Shown here: piece after piece, positions 25,649 through 34,805 of the stretch
Layout of the letters: the number at the start of each line of letters is the position of its first letter
Numbering within the stretch: position 1 is the first letter of the stretch
Assembly: GCA_037388505.1 (NCBI GenBank)
Contig: JARRKC010000001.1
Coordinates: forward strand, 186,001 to 250,000
Source of the DNA: JARRKC01 sp037388505
GTDB lineage: Bacteria > Acidobacteriota > UBA6911 > RPQK01 > JAPXNP01
Direction: 5' to 3'
DNA: 64,000 nt
The notes under the pieces: model-generated
Database searches by the model: none
Seen by the model: only the letters and a program-made list of their open reading frames with translations
Told to the model about the DNA's origin: nothing
Translations under genes and position numbers: made by a program

Positions 25649-26686
25649 TCACTGTTTCGGTGCCAGGCTCCTCCATCGTGACCCCAATCTGGCGACCACC
25701 TCGCGACGATACGCTGCAAACGCGTCCGTACCCTCGAACACACGTCTCCCATCTGAAGAATCGACTGCCGCAAGGATCGACTTTGTGACGCTCGTCGCCA
25801 ATCCCTGTAAATCGTAACCACCTTCGAGAACGTAGAGGATGCGCCCGTCGCAAACCTCGCGGGCCACGCCGCTGAGAATTGCAGCCAACTCCCCATATCC
25901 GTCGGCGGTCATCCGCATGCCGCCCAACGGGTCTCGGACGTGAGCGTCGTAGCCCGCGGACACGATGATCAGGCCCGGTTGGTATTCCCGCAGGATGGGC
26001 GCCACGATCTCCGCATAGAGAGACGCGAAGAAGGCGTCATCCTGACCTTCGCCGACCGGCAAATTGACGGTGAAGCCAACGCCTTCGCCAGCTCCGATAT
26101 CCTCAGCAGCTCCGGTTCCCGGATAGAAGGGGTATTGATGACTCGAAATGTAAAGAACATCCCGTCGCGACCAGAAGAGCTCTTCGGTTCCATTGCCATG
26201 ATGGACGTCGAAGTCAACGATGGCAACGCGCTCCATGCCACCCTGTCCGATGGCCCACTGCGCCGCGATCGCCACGTTGTTGAAGAGACAGAAGCCCATG
26301 GCCCGGTTTCGCGTCGCGTGATGCCCTGGAGGCCGAACCATCGCGAATCCTGCTTCGATCTCGAATCCAAACATGGCTTCGACCAGTCGAACCGCACTCC
26401 CGGCCGCCAATCGCGCCGCTTCGAATGAGCAGGCATTGGTATAGGTGTCCGGGTCGAGCATGGTCTCTTCCCGCTCGGCCGTCGCGGCGATGCGTTCGAG
26501 ATGCTCTCTGCTATGGACGGCCAGGATTTGATTCTCGTCGATTAAATAGGGAGGAATGCGGACGACGGATCGCGGCAGTCTGCCCACGATTTCAAGGAGG
26601 GCCTGGATCCGTTCCGGCCGCTCAGCATGCCCGGGCGGGTTTCGGTGCTCCAAAAAAGCCTCGTCGACAACGACACCGAAGCTCAT
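25649..26686 (-). CDS. Histone-deacetylase-family deacetylase
   Basis: A 345-residue class II HDAC/acetylpolyamine-amidohydrolase-like enzyme. It shows the full zinc site and charge relay: MVRPPGHHATRNRAMGFCLFNNVAIAA, IVDFDVHHGNGTEELFW, SHQYPFYPGTG, IIVSAGYDAHVRDPLGG and LEGGYDL. Such bacterial enzymes deacylate small molecules (acetylpolyamines, acetoin-related) or protein lysines; the substrate is not evident. There is no ribosome site: TAGGAT sits 6 bases before the ATG, as in several other genes here. It lies downstream of the subtilase transcript on the same strand. Confidence 0.92.
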   Translation of the reverse strand: MSFGVVVDEAFLEHRNPPGHAERPERIQALLEIVGRLPRSVVRIPPYLIDENQILAVHSREHLERIAATAEREETMLDPDTYTNACSFEAARLAAGSAVRLVEAMFGFEIEAGFAMVRPPGHHATRNRAMGFCLFNNVAIAAQWAIGQGGMERVAIVDFDVHHGNGTEELFWSRRDVLYISSHQYPFYPGTGAAEDIGAGEGVGFTVNLPVGEGQDDAFFASLYAEIVAPILREYQPGLIIVSAGYDAHVRDPLGGMRMTADGYGELAAILSGVAREVCDGRILYVLEGGYDLQGLATSVTKSILAAVDSSDGRRVFEGTDAFAAYRREVVARLGSRWRSLAPKQ

Positions 26687-26805
26687 GGAGCTATCCTACA
26701 ACATTCGGCGCGAGGGGCGGCATACGGTCAAAGGCGTGGACCCGGCTGAACTGAGCACGGGTTGGTCTGCCCGGGCGATCGCCCCTCGGCCGCTGAGGAT
26801 CTTTA

Positions 26806-26904
26806 TCAATCGGTCCAGTGGACGATCCGCATTTCCTCTGCTCCAAGAATGGTTCCCTGGGTGATGGTGTCGGTCCAATGAACGATGTTGAGCTCTTTTT
26901 CCAT
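26806..26904 (-). CDS. 32-residue peptide with two IVHWTD motifs
   Basis: A tiny frame with ATG at 26904 and GGGGAGAGAGATC in front, 30 bases after the subtilase stop. It reads MEKELNIVHWTDTITQG, TILGAEEM, RIVHWTD and ends. The IVHWTD elements at the middle and the very C-terminus are clear relatives of the QVIWTD unit that fills the tail of the neighbouring protease. There is no signal peptide. It may be a genuine small partner translated with the protease, or the last scrap of a longer repeat tail cut off by a stop. The good ribosome site favours the first; nothing in the sequence decides it. No known family. Confidence 0.55.
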   Translation of the reverse strand: MEKELNIVHWTDTITQGTILGAEEMRIVHWTD

Positions 26905-26934
26905 GATCTCTCTCCCCAAGTATTCGTAAGTTCG

Positions 26935-29322
26935 TTAGCTTCGGTTGGAATCGTCGTCTGTCCAAATCACTTGATCCGTCCAAATCACCTGGTCCGTCCA
27001 GATGACCTGATCTGTCCAGATCACTTGGTTGGATCTGACATCGTCGTCCGTCCAGATGACCTGATCCGTCCAAATCACCTGATCGGCCCTCAGATTGTCG
27101 TCGGTCCAAATCACCTGATTAGCCCGGACGTCGTCATCGGTCCAGATCACCTGATTGGCTCGGACGTCGTCATCGGTCCAGATCACCTGATTGGCCTTCA
27201 CGTCGCCGTCGGTCCAGATCACCTGGTTCGATCTCACATCCCCGTCGGTCCAAATCACCTGATTGGACCTCACATCGCCGTCGGTCCAGATCACCTGATT
27301 AGACTTCACTTCGCCATCGGTCCAGATCACTTGGTTGGATCGAACGTCATCGTCCGTCCAGATCACCTGATTCGACTTGACGTCGTCATCGGTCCAGATC
27401 ACCTGGTCCGTCCAAATGACCTGATCCGTCCAGATCACTTGATCCGTCCAGATCACTTGATCCGTCCAGATCACTTGGTCTGTCCAGATCACCTGATCCG
27501 TCCAAATCACCTGAAAAGCCTTGAGATCGTCGTCGGTCCAAATCACCTGGTTCGAACGGACATCTCCGTCGGTCCAGATCACCTGGTTCGATCTCACATC
27601 TCCGTCGGTCCAGATCACCTGGTTCGATCTCACATCCCCGTCGGTCCAAATCACCTGATTCGATTTCACATCGTCGTCGGTCCAAATCACCTGATTGGAC
27701 TTCACGTTTTCATCGGTCCAGATCACCTGCGCGACACCCAACGCCTCCTGGTACCAGTCGGCGCCGCTGCCCCAGAAACCCGAGAAGCCGCTCTTGACCC
27801 TGGGGCTGTAAACGACCTTGTCCGCGTAGGCGAAGGCATATCCGGGCAGGACCAATTCATCCCCGACTCGCCAGGCAGGCGAAGGAGGTACAGTAAACCG
27901 CCGCGTCGCCAGATCGAGCTTGGACGCCGCATCAACGGCCGCTTTCACATTGACCAGACCGTTTCCCTGCTCGAGCAGGTGCGGGCCTTGCAGCTTGATG
28001 GCCGTCATGTCCAGGAGCAGCTTCGTCCCGTTCGGGCCGAGAGCCGCGTTGGCCTGATGCATCAGGGCCGCGGCTCCGGCGGCAAAAGCCGTGGCTACGC
28101 TGGATCCGCTCATGTAGACGTAGTAGGGGGATTCGTCGGTGATCCGATCCTGGAGGTTCCGGGCCACCCAACTGCGTGCAGCCAGGGGGACCGGAATCTT
28201 GTTGCCCGGGGCCGAGAGGTCCGGCTTGAACAGCCCGTCCTTATACGTGGGCCCTCGCGAGGAGTAGGTCGTCGCGATGTCATCCGCATGACCGGCGGTT
28301 CCCCGCGTGTTGATGGCTCCCAAGGTGATGACCGCGGGATCGTTGCCCGGACTGTTGATGGCACCCCAGATCTCCGGGTACTGTTCGGTCTTGCCCAGGT
28401 TCCCGGCCGATACGAAGGTCGCGATCCCTGCGGCGGTCAGCCGTTCCACTGCCTGACAGAGGGGATCGTCACGGTAGGAATCCATCGGCGGATGCCCCAA
28501 GGAGAAGGACGCGACACTGACTCCCAGCCGCTCGTGGTTGCGAACCAGCCATTCGATGGCAGCCACCAGATTGCTGACTTTGCCGTTGCCGTCATCACCG
28601 ATCACCTTCAGATCGACGAACTGAACGTTCGGTGCGACGCCTCTCAGCGTGCCTCTCGAGGCTCTCCCGGATCCGCCGATGATGCCGGCCATAGCCGTGC
28701 CATGACCGTAGCCATCTGAGTTGCGCTGTACTCTTCGGGCCAAGCCGCCGGTGAAGTCGACGGCTTCGAGAATCCGCCACCCCTCGAGATCGGGATGCCG
28801 GCCGATGCCTGAATCGAACAAAGCCACCACCACACCGCTCCCATCGAAACCTTTCGATTGAGCGATATCCGCTCCCATGGTGGTCAAACTGATCGGAGAA
28901 TCGTCGGGAAACGCCGAGAAGCCGGCAGTCGTTGGACGAATAACGGCATCCAGACTCACGAAGCGAACCCCGTCGGCCGAAGCCAGGTCAGCGATCTCGG
29001 CTCGGGTCAATCGCGCCGAGAATCCGTTGACGATCGGCAGTTCCTGGACCGCTCCCGAGGCCCCTAGACGAGCCGCCGTCGTACGGGCGCTGACGCCTTC
29101 GGCAAGCTGGACGACGACCGGGATCCTCTCATCCGCGGCAATCCCGCGGCTTTCCATGCTGATGGCCTGACGAAGCACCGTGGACAGGCGTGGTCCTCGC
29201 GCATCGGTTCGAGACATCATTCGACCGTTGCCGGTCTGAGCCAAACCGATGCTCGCCGTCAGAACACAGAGAGCGAAAATGAGAATCGGAGTGAGGTGGG
29301 AACGCGAAGGCTTCTTACTCAT
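26935..29322 (-). CDS. Secreted subtilisin-like protease with QVIWTD repeat tail
   Basis: A 795-residue S8 protease. The signal peptide (MSKKPSRSHLTPILIFALCVLTASIGLAQT) is followed by an inhibitor-I9-like prodomain (about 65-135). The catalytic domain (about 145-500) has Asp170 in VVVALFDSGIGRHPDL, His207 in GYGHGTAMAG, oxyanion Asn308 in SAGNLG and Ser408 in MSGSSVATAFAAG. From residue 532 to the end the chain is 27 copies of QVIWTD, either back to back or separated by six-residue spacers such as DDVKSN or GDVRSN. The tail is thus strictly hexapeptide-periodic. Similar VxW repeat tails are known on some bacterial subtilases. A beta-solenoid or surface anchor is likely but unproven. The start at 29322 follows GGAGGG. 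It is divergent from the giant regulator at 29549. Confidence 0.92.
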   Translation of the reverse strand: MSKKPSRSHLTPILIFALCVLTASIGLAQTGNGRMMSRTDARGPRLSTVLRQAISMESRGIAADERIPVVVQLAEGVSARTTAARLGASGAVQELPIVNGFSARLTRAEIADLASADGVRFVSLDAVIRPTTAGFSAFPDDSPISLTTMGADIAQSKGFDGSGVVVALFDSGIGRHPDLEGWRILEAVDFTGGLARRVQRNSDGYGHGTAMAGIIGGSGRASRGTLRGVAPNVQFVDLKVIGDDGNGKVSNLVAAIEWLVRNHERLGVSVASFSLGHPPMDSYRDDPLCQAVERLTAAGIATFVSAGNLGKTEQYPEIWGAINSPGNDPAVITLGAINTRGTAGHADDIATTYSSRGPTYKDGLFKPDLSAPGNKIPVPLAARSWVARNLQDRITDESPYYVYMSGSSVATAFAAGAAALMHQANAALGPNGTKLLLDMTAIKLQGPHLLEQGNGLVNVKAAVDAASKLDLATRRFTVPPSPAWRVGDELVLPGYAFAYADKVVYSPRVKSGFSGFWGSGADWYQEALGVAQVIWTDENVKSNQVIWTDDDVKSNQVIWTDGDVRSNQVIWTDGDVRSNQVIWTDGDVRSNQVIWTDDDLKAFQVIWTDQVIWTDQVIWTDQVIWTDQVIWTDQVIWTDQVIWTDDDVKSNQVIWTDDDVRSNQVIWTDGEVKSNQVIWTDGDVRSNQVIWTDGDVRSNQVIWTDGDVKANQVIWTDDDVRANQVIWTDDDVRANQVIWTDDNLRADQVIWTDQVIWTDDDVRSNQVIWTDQVIWTDQVIWTDQVIWTDDDSNRS
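26938..27729 (-). repeat. Coding repeat array: 27 QVIWTD hexapeptides
   Basis: 264 codons of the protease tail. Counting from the N-terminal side, copies 1-6 alternate with spacers and copies 7-13 are contiguous. Copies 13-21 again alternate with spacers, and 24-27 are contiguous at the C-terminus. Codons vary between copies (ATC/GTC/GTG wobble, CAG/CAA, ACC/ACG). Protein-level selection, not just DNA slippage, therefore appears to maintain the motif. Confidence 0.9.
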
Positions 29323-29393
29323 GACTACCCTCCAGACCAATCAGCTCGCACAAATCGACTAGCATCTCCCGTGTACGAGCACCCGCTGGCCCT

Positions 29394-29422
29394 TGAATAC
29401 CTTTATTCTTCCTGCCGTTCAA
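29394..29422 (-). promoter_or_regulatory. Possible promoter of the subtilase gene
   Basis: The minus strand reads TTGAAC, a 17-base spacer, then TATTCA. The leader to the ATG at 29322 would be about 65 bases and includes the GGAGGG site. Both hexamers are only moderate matches. No sigma54 -24/-12 pair was found in this gap, although the divergent gene encodes a sigma54 activator. Confidence 0.3.
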
Positions 29423-29467
29423 GTAGATTGTTTGTATTGGTTGTCACAGATGTACAGGATTTTTCAA

Positions 29468-29496
29468 TTGATATTTGTCTAGATCCGATATAGCAT
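29468..29496 (+). promoter_or_regulatory. Likely promoter of the giant regulator gene
   Basis: TTGATA (29468-29473), a 17-base spacer and TAGCAT (29491-29496) lie in a locally AT-rich stretch. Transcription would start near 29503, about 46 bases before the ATG at 29549, with GAGGG as ribosome site. Confidence 0.45.
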
Positions 29497-29548
29497 CGCG
29501 CGCGACATGGAGGTCTAGTCGCAGATCCTACAGCGGTGAGGGTCGGAC

Positions 29549-32500
29549 ATGGAAGTTTCGGGGGGAGGAAACCAGGTCAAACACTACGGCGTGTTGCGCC
29601 CGCTGGAATCCGGGCCCGACATCCGAGTGTTCCTTGTGCAGAGCGGACTCACTGAGAGCGCGTCCCAACGGGTTCTGACGCTGATTCCCGCCGGTTTTCA
29701 GGAAACCGACGAGGGGTATCGCACCGCCGAGCACTTCTACAATCTGCGCAGCCAGACTCGCCACCCGCTGCTGCCGGAGATTCAGGGCCTGGAATTCCGA
29801 GGGAAACAGGCCGGGTTCGTCACATCCTATCTCGCCGATCCCACTCTCTACGAAGCCGGCTCGAGCTGGCCCTTCGAGCGGCGCCTCGAGGCGGCACAGG
29901 ACATTCTCCTGTTGTTCGAGTTTCTCCACCGCCGCGGGATCCATGCCGGTTGGCTGAGCCCGGCCAAGGTCTTCTGCCACAACGAAGACCTCACCACGGT
30001 CAACCTGGTGCTGCCTTCCGAAGTCCTGGCGGACACCTGCCCGAGCGTCCGTAGCCTTCGCTACTGCGCTCCCGAAGTCCTGGGCGGCTGGAAGCCCGAT
30101 ACCAGGTCTGATGCTTATTCACTGGGAATGCTGCTCTACTACCTGCTCACAGGCTCCGAGCCCTTCTCGGATTCCAACCCCGATTCGATCCGACGCAAAC
30201 AGGTTGCCGTCAACCCGACGCCTGTTCGTATTCTGAAGGAGGACCTGCCGCCGTACTGCCAGGTGTTGATCGATGGCCTGATTCGGAAACGCCCCCAAGA
30301 TCGCTTTTCCATCGAGCAGGCACTTCAGTTCCTGTCCGAGAACACGACCCGAACGTGCTGGCATGTCCCCTCCCTGTCGACACCGATGTTGGGGCGGCCG
30401 ACTGAGCTCGAGCACCTCCAGCGTTGCCTGGACCGCTTCGTTCGGAATCCCCGCCCCCTGGTCGCCGTCGTATCGGGCCCTGCCGGGATCGGGAAGACCT
30501 TCCTCACCGAGCAACTCGTCATCAGCGCGCGGATGAGGCGACTGGGGGTGTTGCATGTCGCCCATCGTGAGACGGACGGCGCCTTCGAAGCGCTTCGACA
30601 CAGTCTGGAGAATCGAACAGTCTCAGCCGACAGCGTCGCCGTTTCCCTGACGACCGCGACCACATCCCTGGAGGGGAGAGATATCATCGCGTCCATCCTC
30701 GAATTGGCCAGAGCGGCTCCTCTCGTGATTCGTGCTACGGACCTGCAATGGCTCGATGAAGGCTCACTCGAGATCTACCGGCAGATCCTGGGCGGACAGG
30801 AGCCCGTTATGCTGCTTGGGGACCGGCGCAGCGACGAGCCGTCTCATTACGGGAAGGAGCTCACGGACGAGTTCCGTAATACGGGCCGTTTCACTGAACT
30901 CCCTCTCGATCCGCTTTCCACAGAGTCGGTCAAGGAGATTCTCGCCTCTGCGATCGGGACCGGATGGCCGGACCTCTGGCTGGATCAAACCACCCGCATC
31001 TGTGCGGGGAACCCCTTTCATCTGACGGCCCTGCTCGCCTTCCTGCGGGACCGCGGCCAGCTGAGTTATGGCAGTCTGGGCTGGACCGGTCAGCACCTCC
31101 TGGAAGCCAAATGGGAGCCGCCGCACACGGTCTCCGAGGGATTGAGAGCCCGGGTCGAGCGCCTCGGAGAACAAGACCGCGGGATCCTGGACTATCTGGC
31201 TCTTTTCAACCGGCCTGCCGAACTGGATCTCCTTTCCAGAGCCATCGACGCCGATTCTCACCAACTGCTGGATCGTTTGCGAAGACTCGAGCGACTGGGT
31301 TTTCTGGAAATCAGCGGCAGCTTTGCCTGCCCCCTGGCCACACTCAGCCACCGCTGGCTGCATGCCGTCCTGGAGCAAGACCTCTCTCCGGCCACACGCA
31401 AGCAGCTTCACCAGAAGATTCTCAATGCTCTGGTCTTGGCGCCGACGCCGCAGGAGCGTCCCGGTCTCGAGGAACTCGCACGACATTCCATCGCGGCGGG
31501 TTCGAAGCAGGCAGCTAAGAAGTGGACCAAGGTTGCCGTCGCCGGGCTGCGAGGTGATCGGCTTTTCCGACAGGCTTCGGTTCTGTTCGAACGTGCCATC
31601 TCCGAGGGATGTCTGTCGCCCCTGTGCTGGGAAGACGTCAAAACGCGCATTGAGCTGCTCTTCCTCGCCGGCAACCACTCTCGCTGCGAGGACACGATCC
31701 GGTTGCAGCTGGCCGGACACTGCTCACGCTCCCGGCTCTCCTATCTCTGGACGATGTTGGCACGCATCCGGATCCTGCGAGGAAGCCTTCGCGAAGCCGG
31801 CCATCTCCTCGAACAGGCACACTCCCTCTGCCACGACGAACCGGCGTTTCTGGAGGCCGCGGCGGAACTCGTCGCCCGTCTGAGTCGAGCCGGCAAACTG
31901 GCCGAAGCCCGGCACCTGACCTCGCAACTGCTCCAGATGGGAGGAAAGGCAGGAACACCAGAAGTTGTCGCCAAGGTCTCCCAAGCCCTTTTCTACTTCT
32001 TTCGCAGAAGCGGGCTGTACCGTGAAGCCATCGTTTGGTCGGTTCGATCGATTCGCGCCTCGTCCCGCCTGGGAGAGTCGGCGTTCCTGGCGCGTCTCTG
32101 TCTCGAACTCGGAGCGGTCCAGCTCAACCGGGGAGACTATGCCGCGACGAGAAGACTCACAAGGTACGGCATCGAGACCGCAGGCCGGGTGGGAAACGCG
32201 AAACTGAGATTTGAGGCGTCGTTATGTGAGGCGAGACTGGCAAACCGCGCCGGTCGGCACTCGACCGCCGAACGTCTACTCCGGGAATGGACTCGCCAGG
32301 CTCACCGAGACTCTCGTCTCGATTTGAACGCAAGACTCTTCGCCGAGCTTTCCATGGCCGCTCTCGAGCGGCTCCGACTGCATCTGGCCGAGCGCTACAT
32401 CAAAGCCGGCCGCCGATTCCTGACCGAGGAGGCCTCGGACGCGGCGTGCGAGCTCGCCTCTGTGGACGGTCGACTTCAGCTGCTGATTGGAAAGCCCGAG

Positions 32501-34624
32501 AAAGCGATCGAGATGGGCCGGCTGCTCGCTGCCGCCGAGGATCGCCTGTGGCAGCATCGGGGAGCACTTCTTCTTTGCAGCGCGTATCTCGCGACGGGTA
32601 ACGTCTGCAGTGCCGAAGAGCAGATCGCACACACCGCCCTTCGCGGCTGGGGTCTTGGGCCCTCCTTCCGTATTGAGACCCGCCTTTTGCAGGCGAGAGT
32701 TCAGCTGGCCAGGGACCGTCCGGATGCCGCCCGGGTCTACGTCCAGGCGGCGCTGCGATCAGCCCGGCAGCTCGAAGATACGGTCCTGATTGCGGAGGCG
32801 CTCGCTCTGAGCATGGATCTCTGGACTCGTCTGGGTCTGCCGCAGCGGGCCAGGGTCCTCGCCCGCAGAGCTCTGCAGGTCCTCCAGAGAGTCGATCGGC
32901 CCCTGCTCCATGCGCAGGTCCTGGCAGGCCTCGCCACGACAGAGGCGGCTCTGGGAAGGCCGGCGGACGGGGAGAAGCACTTCTCGAGCGCTCTCGAGCG
33001 GCTTCAGGCCAACCTTGCTCTGTTCAGCCCGCATCTGAGATCCGGATTCTCGACGAGCCACATCGAACCGCTCGAACGCCAGATGGCTCGATCCCTGCGA
33101 CGGAGCCGCCAGAGCACCCCCTTGAGGCTGGTGAGTCTGACGCAATTCACGACCGCTTTGACCGGCAAAAGCGATCCGACGTGCCTGGCCAGGAGTCTCT
33201 TGAAGTGCCTGCGTGAACAGCTTGGAATAACAGCTGGGAGTTGCTTCTGGACAAACCCGGACGGCGGCATCGGGGCTGCCGCAGCCTCCACCGGGCAACA
33301 TCGCTTCGATGCACGGCGTATGGTTCTGGCGGCGATCTCGGGTCAGGGTCCGGAAATCGAGCCTCGAATCATCGACGGGACCTTGACCCTGGTCGTACCG
33401 CTCGATGACTCCCACGGGACGGCAGGATGGCTGTATGCGGAGAGAGTCGGCCCGCTTCCCGAAGTCGAATTCGATCTACTGGGAACCGTGAAGGCCATCA
33501 TTCAACTCGCCCTCTCCCACACGTCTCCACGAATCCGACCAACGAACGTGCCGGCTCAGGTCCACCTGCAGAACGGCCGGGTCCTGGCCGGCCGTCACCC
33601 GCAAATCAAACAGATGATCGCGGATGCTCGGAAATTCGCCGCCACGGAAAGTACGGTCCTGATCTGCGGCGAGAGCGGAACAGGCAAGGAACTGATCGCG
33701 CGCGCCATCCACGAATTCAGCAGCCGCCGGGAAGAACCCTTCATTGCCGTCAACTGCGCCAGCTTTGCCATCGACCTCATCGAAAGCCAGCTCTTCGGTC
33801 ATGCTCGGGGAGCCTTTACGGGCGCCACGGACACGCGTATCGGGTTCTTCGAAGCGGCGTCGGGTGGAACTCTCTTGCTCGACGAAATCTCTTCCATGCC
33901 CTTGACCCTTCAGCCGCGCCTGCTCCGAGTCCTCCAGGAGAAGCAGATCATCCGCCTTGGCGAGACCTGTCAACGAGCCGTGGACACGCGCGTTCTGGCC
34001 GCGACGAACTGCGACTTGAAGGAACTCTGTGAGCGCGGGCTCTTTCGTCCAGACCTGTTTCACCGGCTCAATGTCCTGCGGATCGACGTTCCCCCTTTGC
34101 GCGACAGAAGCTCGGACATCCCCGTTCTGATACGACACTTCCTGGAGGAGATCTGCGGTGAGTCGGGCATGAACGTTCGCATCACCGCAGCGGCCATGGA
34201 CCTGCTCCGGCGCTACTCCTTTCCCGGCAATGTACGCGAACTTCGCAATCTTCTGGAAAGCCTGGTGCATACCTGCAGCGACGGCATCATCTCGCCTTCC
34301 GATGTGGAAACCAGGCTCGATGGAACCAAGACCACCGCCTCAGGATTCGAGGACCCAGCGGCACTCGAACGCATCGTCGAGGAGATGGTCGAAGGGCGAA
34401 GCGCTTTCTGGTCGGCCGTCCGTCAGCCGTTCCTGGACCGGGATCTCGCCAAACGGGACGTGATCCGCATCGTCTCCATCGGATTGGATGCCTGCGGGGG
34501 CAACTACCGTCGACTCATCCGCTACTTTGGGCTCGACGATTCGGAGTACAAGAAGTTCCTCAACTTCCTGAGCCACCATGACTGCAAAGTCGACTTCAGA
34601 CAGTTCAGGAGGCAAAACGACTAA
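29549..34624 (+). CDS. Pseudokinase-STAND-TPR-GAF-sigma54 activator, 1691 residues
   Basis: A very large cytoplasmic regulator. Residues 1-275 are a protein-kinase fold that has lost catalysis. The HRD loop reads HAGWLSPAKV, there is no DFG and no VAIK lysine, yet CAPEVL and DAYSLGMLLYYLLTG remain. Residues 285-640 form an AAA_16/STAND ATPase (Walker A GPAGIGKT near 311, LQWLDE). Residues 640-1190 are helical TPR-like repeats, and about 1196-1320 a GAF domain. About 1345-1575 is a complete sigma54 AAA+ domain (GESGTGKE, GAFTGA, LLLDEISSMPLTLQPRLLRVLQ, FPGNVRELRNLLE). The end, GNYRRLIRYFGLDDSEYKKFLNFLSHHDC, is an HTH-like replacement of the usual Fis domain. It probably integrates a ligand or partner signal to drive sigma54 promoters. 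The divergent subtilase is the natural candidate target, but no sigma54 site was found there. Confidence 0.9.
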   Translation: MEVSGGGNQVKHYGVLRPLESGPDIRVFLVQSGLTESASQRVLTLIPAGFQETDEGYRTAEHFYNLRSQTRHPLLPEIQGLEFRGKQAGFVTSYLADPTLYEAGSSWPFERRLEAAQDILLLFEFLHRRGIHAGWLSPAKVFCHNEDLTTVNLVLPSEVLADTCPSVRSLRYCAPEVLGGWKPDTRSDAYSLGMLLYYLLTGSEPFSDSNPDSIRRKQVAVNPTPVRILKEDLPPYCQVLIDGLIRKRPQDRFSIEQALQFLSENTTRTCWHVPSLSTPMLGRPTELEHLQRCLDRFVRNPRPLVAVVSGPAGIGKTFLTEQLVISARMRRLGVLHVAHRETDGAFEALRHSLENRTVSADSVAVSLTTATTSLEGRDIIASILELARAAPLVIRATDLQWLDEGSLEIYRQILGGQEPVMLLGDRRSDEPSHYGKELTDEFRNTGRFTELPLDPLSTESVKEILASAIGTGWPDLWLDQTTRICAGNPFHLTALLAFLRDRGQLSYGSLGWTGQHLLEAKWEPPHTVSEGLRARVERLGEQDRGILDYLALFNRPAELDLLSRAIDADSHQLLDRLRRLERLGFLEISGSFACPLATLSHRWLHAVLEQDLSPATRKQLHQKILNALVLAPTPQERPGLEELARHSIAAGSKQAAKKWTKVAVAGLRGDRLFRQASVLFERAISEGCLSPLCWEDVKTRIELLFLAGNHSRCEDTIRLQLAGHCSRSRLSYLWTMLARIRILRGSLREAGHLLEQAHSLCHDEPAFLEAAAELVARLSRAGKLAEARHLTSQLLQMGGKAGTPEVVAKVSQALFYFFRRSGLYREAIVWSVRSIRASSRLGESAFLARLCLELGAVQLNRGDYAATRRLTRYGIETAGRVGNAKLRFEASLCEARLANRAGRHSTAERLLREWTRQAHRDSRLDLNARLFAELSMAALERLRLHLAERYIKAGRRFLTEEASDAACELASVDGRLQLLIGKPEKAIEMGRLLAAAEDRLWQHRGALLLCSAYLATGNVCSAEEQIAHTALRGWGLGPSFRIETRLLQARVQLARDRPDAARVYVQAALRSARQLEDTVLIAEALALSMDLWTRLGLPQRARVLARRALQVLQRVDRPLLHAQVLAGLATTEAALGRPADGEKHFSSALERLQANLALFSPHLRSGFSTSHIEPLERQMARSLRRSRQSTPLRLVSLTQFTTALTGKSDPTCLARSLLKCLREQLGITAGSCFWTNPDGGIGAAAASTGQHRFDARRMVLAAISGQGPEIEPRIIDGTLTLVVPLDDSHGTAGWLYAERVGPLPEVEFDLLGTVKAIIQLALSHTSPRIRPTNVPAQVHLQNGRVLAGRHPQIKQMIADARKFAATESTVLICGESGTGKELIARAIHEFSSRREEPFIAVNCASFAIDLIESQLFGHARGAFTGATDTRIGFFEAASGGTLLLDEISSMPLTLQPRLLRVLQEKQIIRLGETCQRAVDTRVLAATNCDLKELCERGLFRPDLFHRLNVLRIDVPPLRDRSSDIPVLIRHFLEEICGESGMNVRITAAAMDLLRRYSFPGNVRELRNLLESLVHTCSDGIISPSDVETRLDGTKTTASGFEDPAALERIVEEMVEGRSAFWSAVRQPFLDRDLAKRDVIRIVSIGLDACGGNYRRLIRYFGLDDSEYKKFLNFLSHHDCKVDFRQFRRQND

Positions 34625-34669
34625 GAAAAGGTCCGAGTTCCAAGTAGAAGCTGCGAACTGGGCGGGAAA

Positions 34670-34805
34670 GGCGTCCTCGCTTGTCCCGGAGGCCGGGACC
34701 TCTCGCGCATGGTTCGTGCCGAGCTTCAAAGTTCAGCCGGTGCGAACGGCAGCCGCCAACCCTCAAAGCCCGGAACTCGGAACTCCGGAACTCGGAACTC
34801 CTCAG
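34670..34805 (+). repeat. Composite intergenic repeat with GGAACTC array
   Basis: GCGTCCTCGCTTGTC (from 34671), a GGAGGCCGGGACC hairpin, a degraded TTCAGCCGGTGCGAACGGC (from 34731) and an array of GGAACTCGGAACTCC units follow the regulator gene. They run into the last codons of the cytochrome gene. Module order is the same as in other copies; the terminal array unit differs. Confidence 0.65.

Noticed and set aside
26818..28719. A 633-codon plus-strand frame with regular DHLI/PNHLI repeats
   Set aside because: It is the antisense of the QVIWTD repeat array; its regularity is inherited from the real coding strand, and it has no RBS or known domain.
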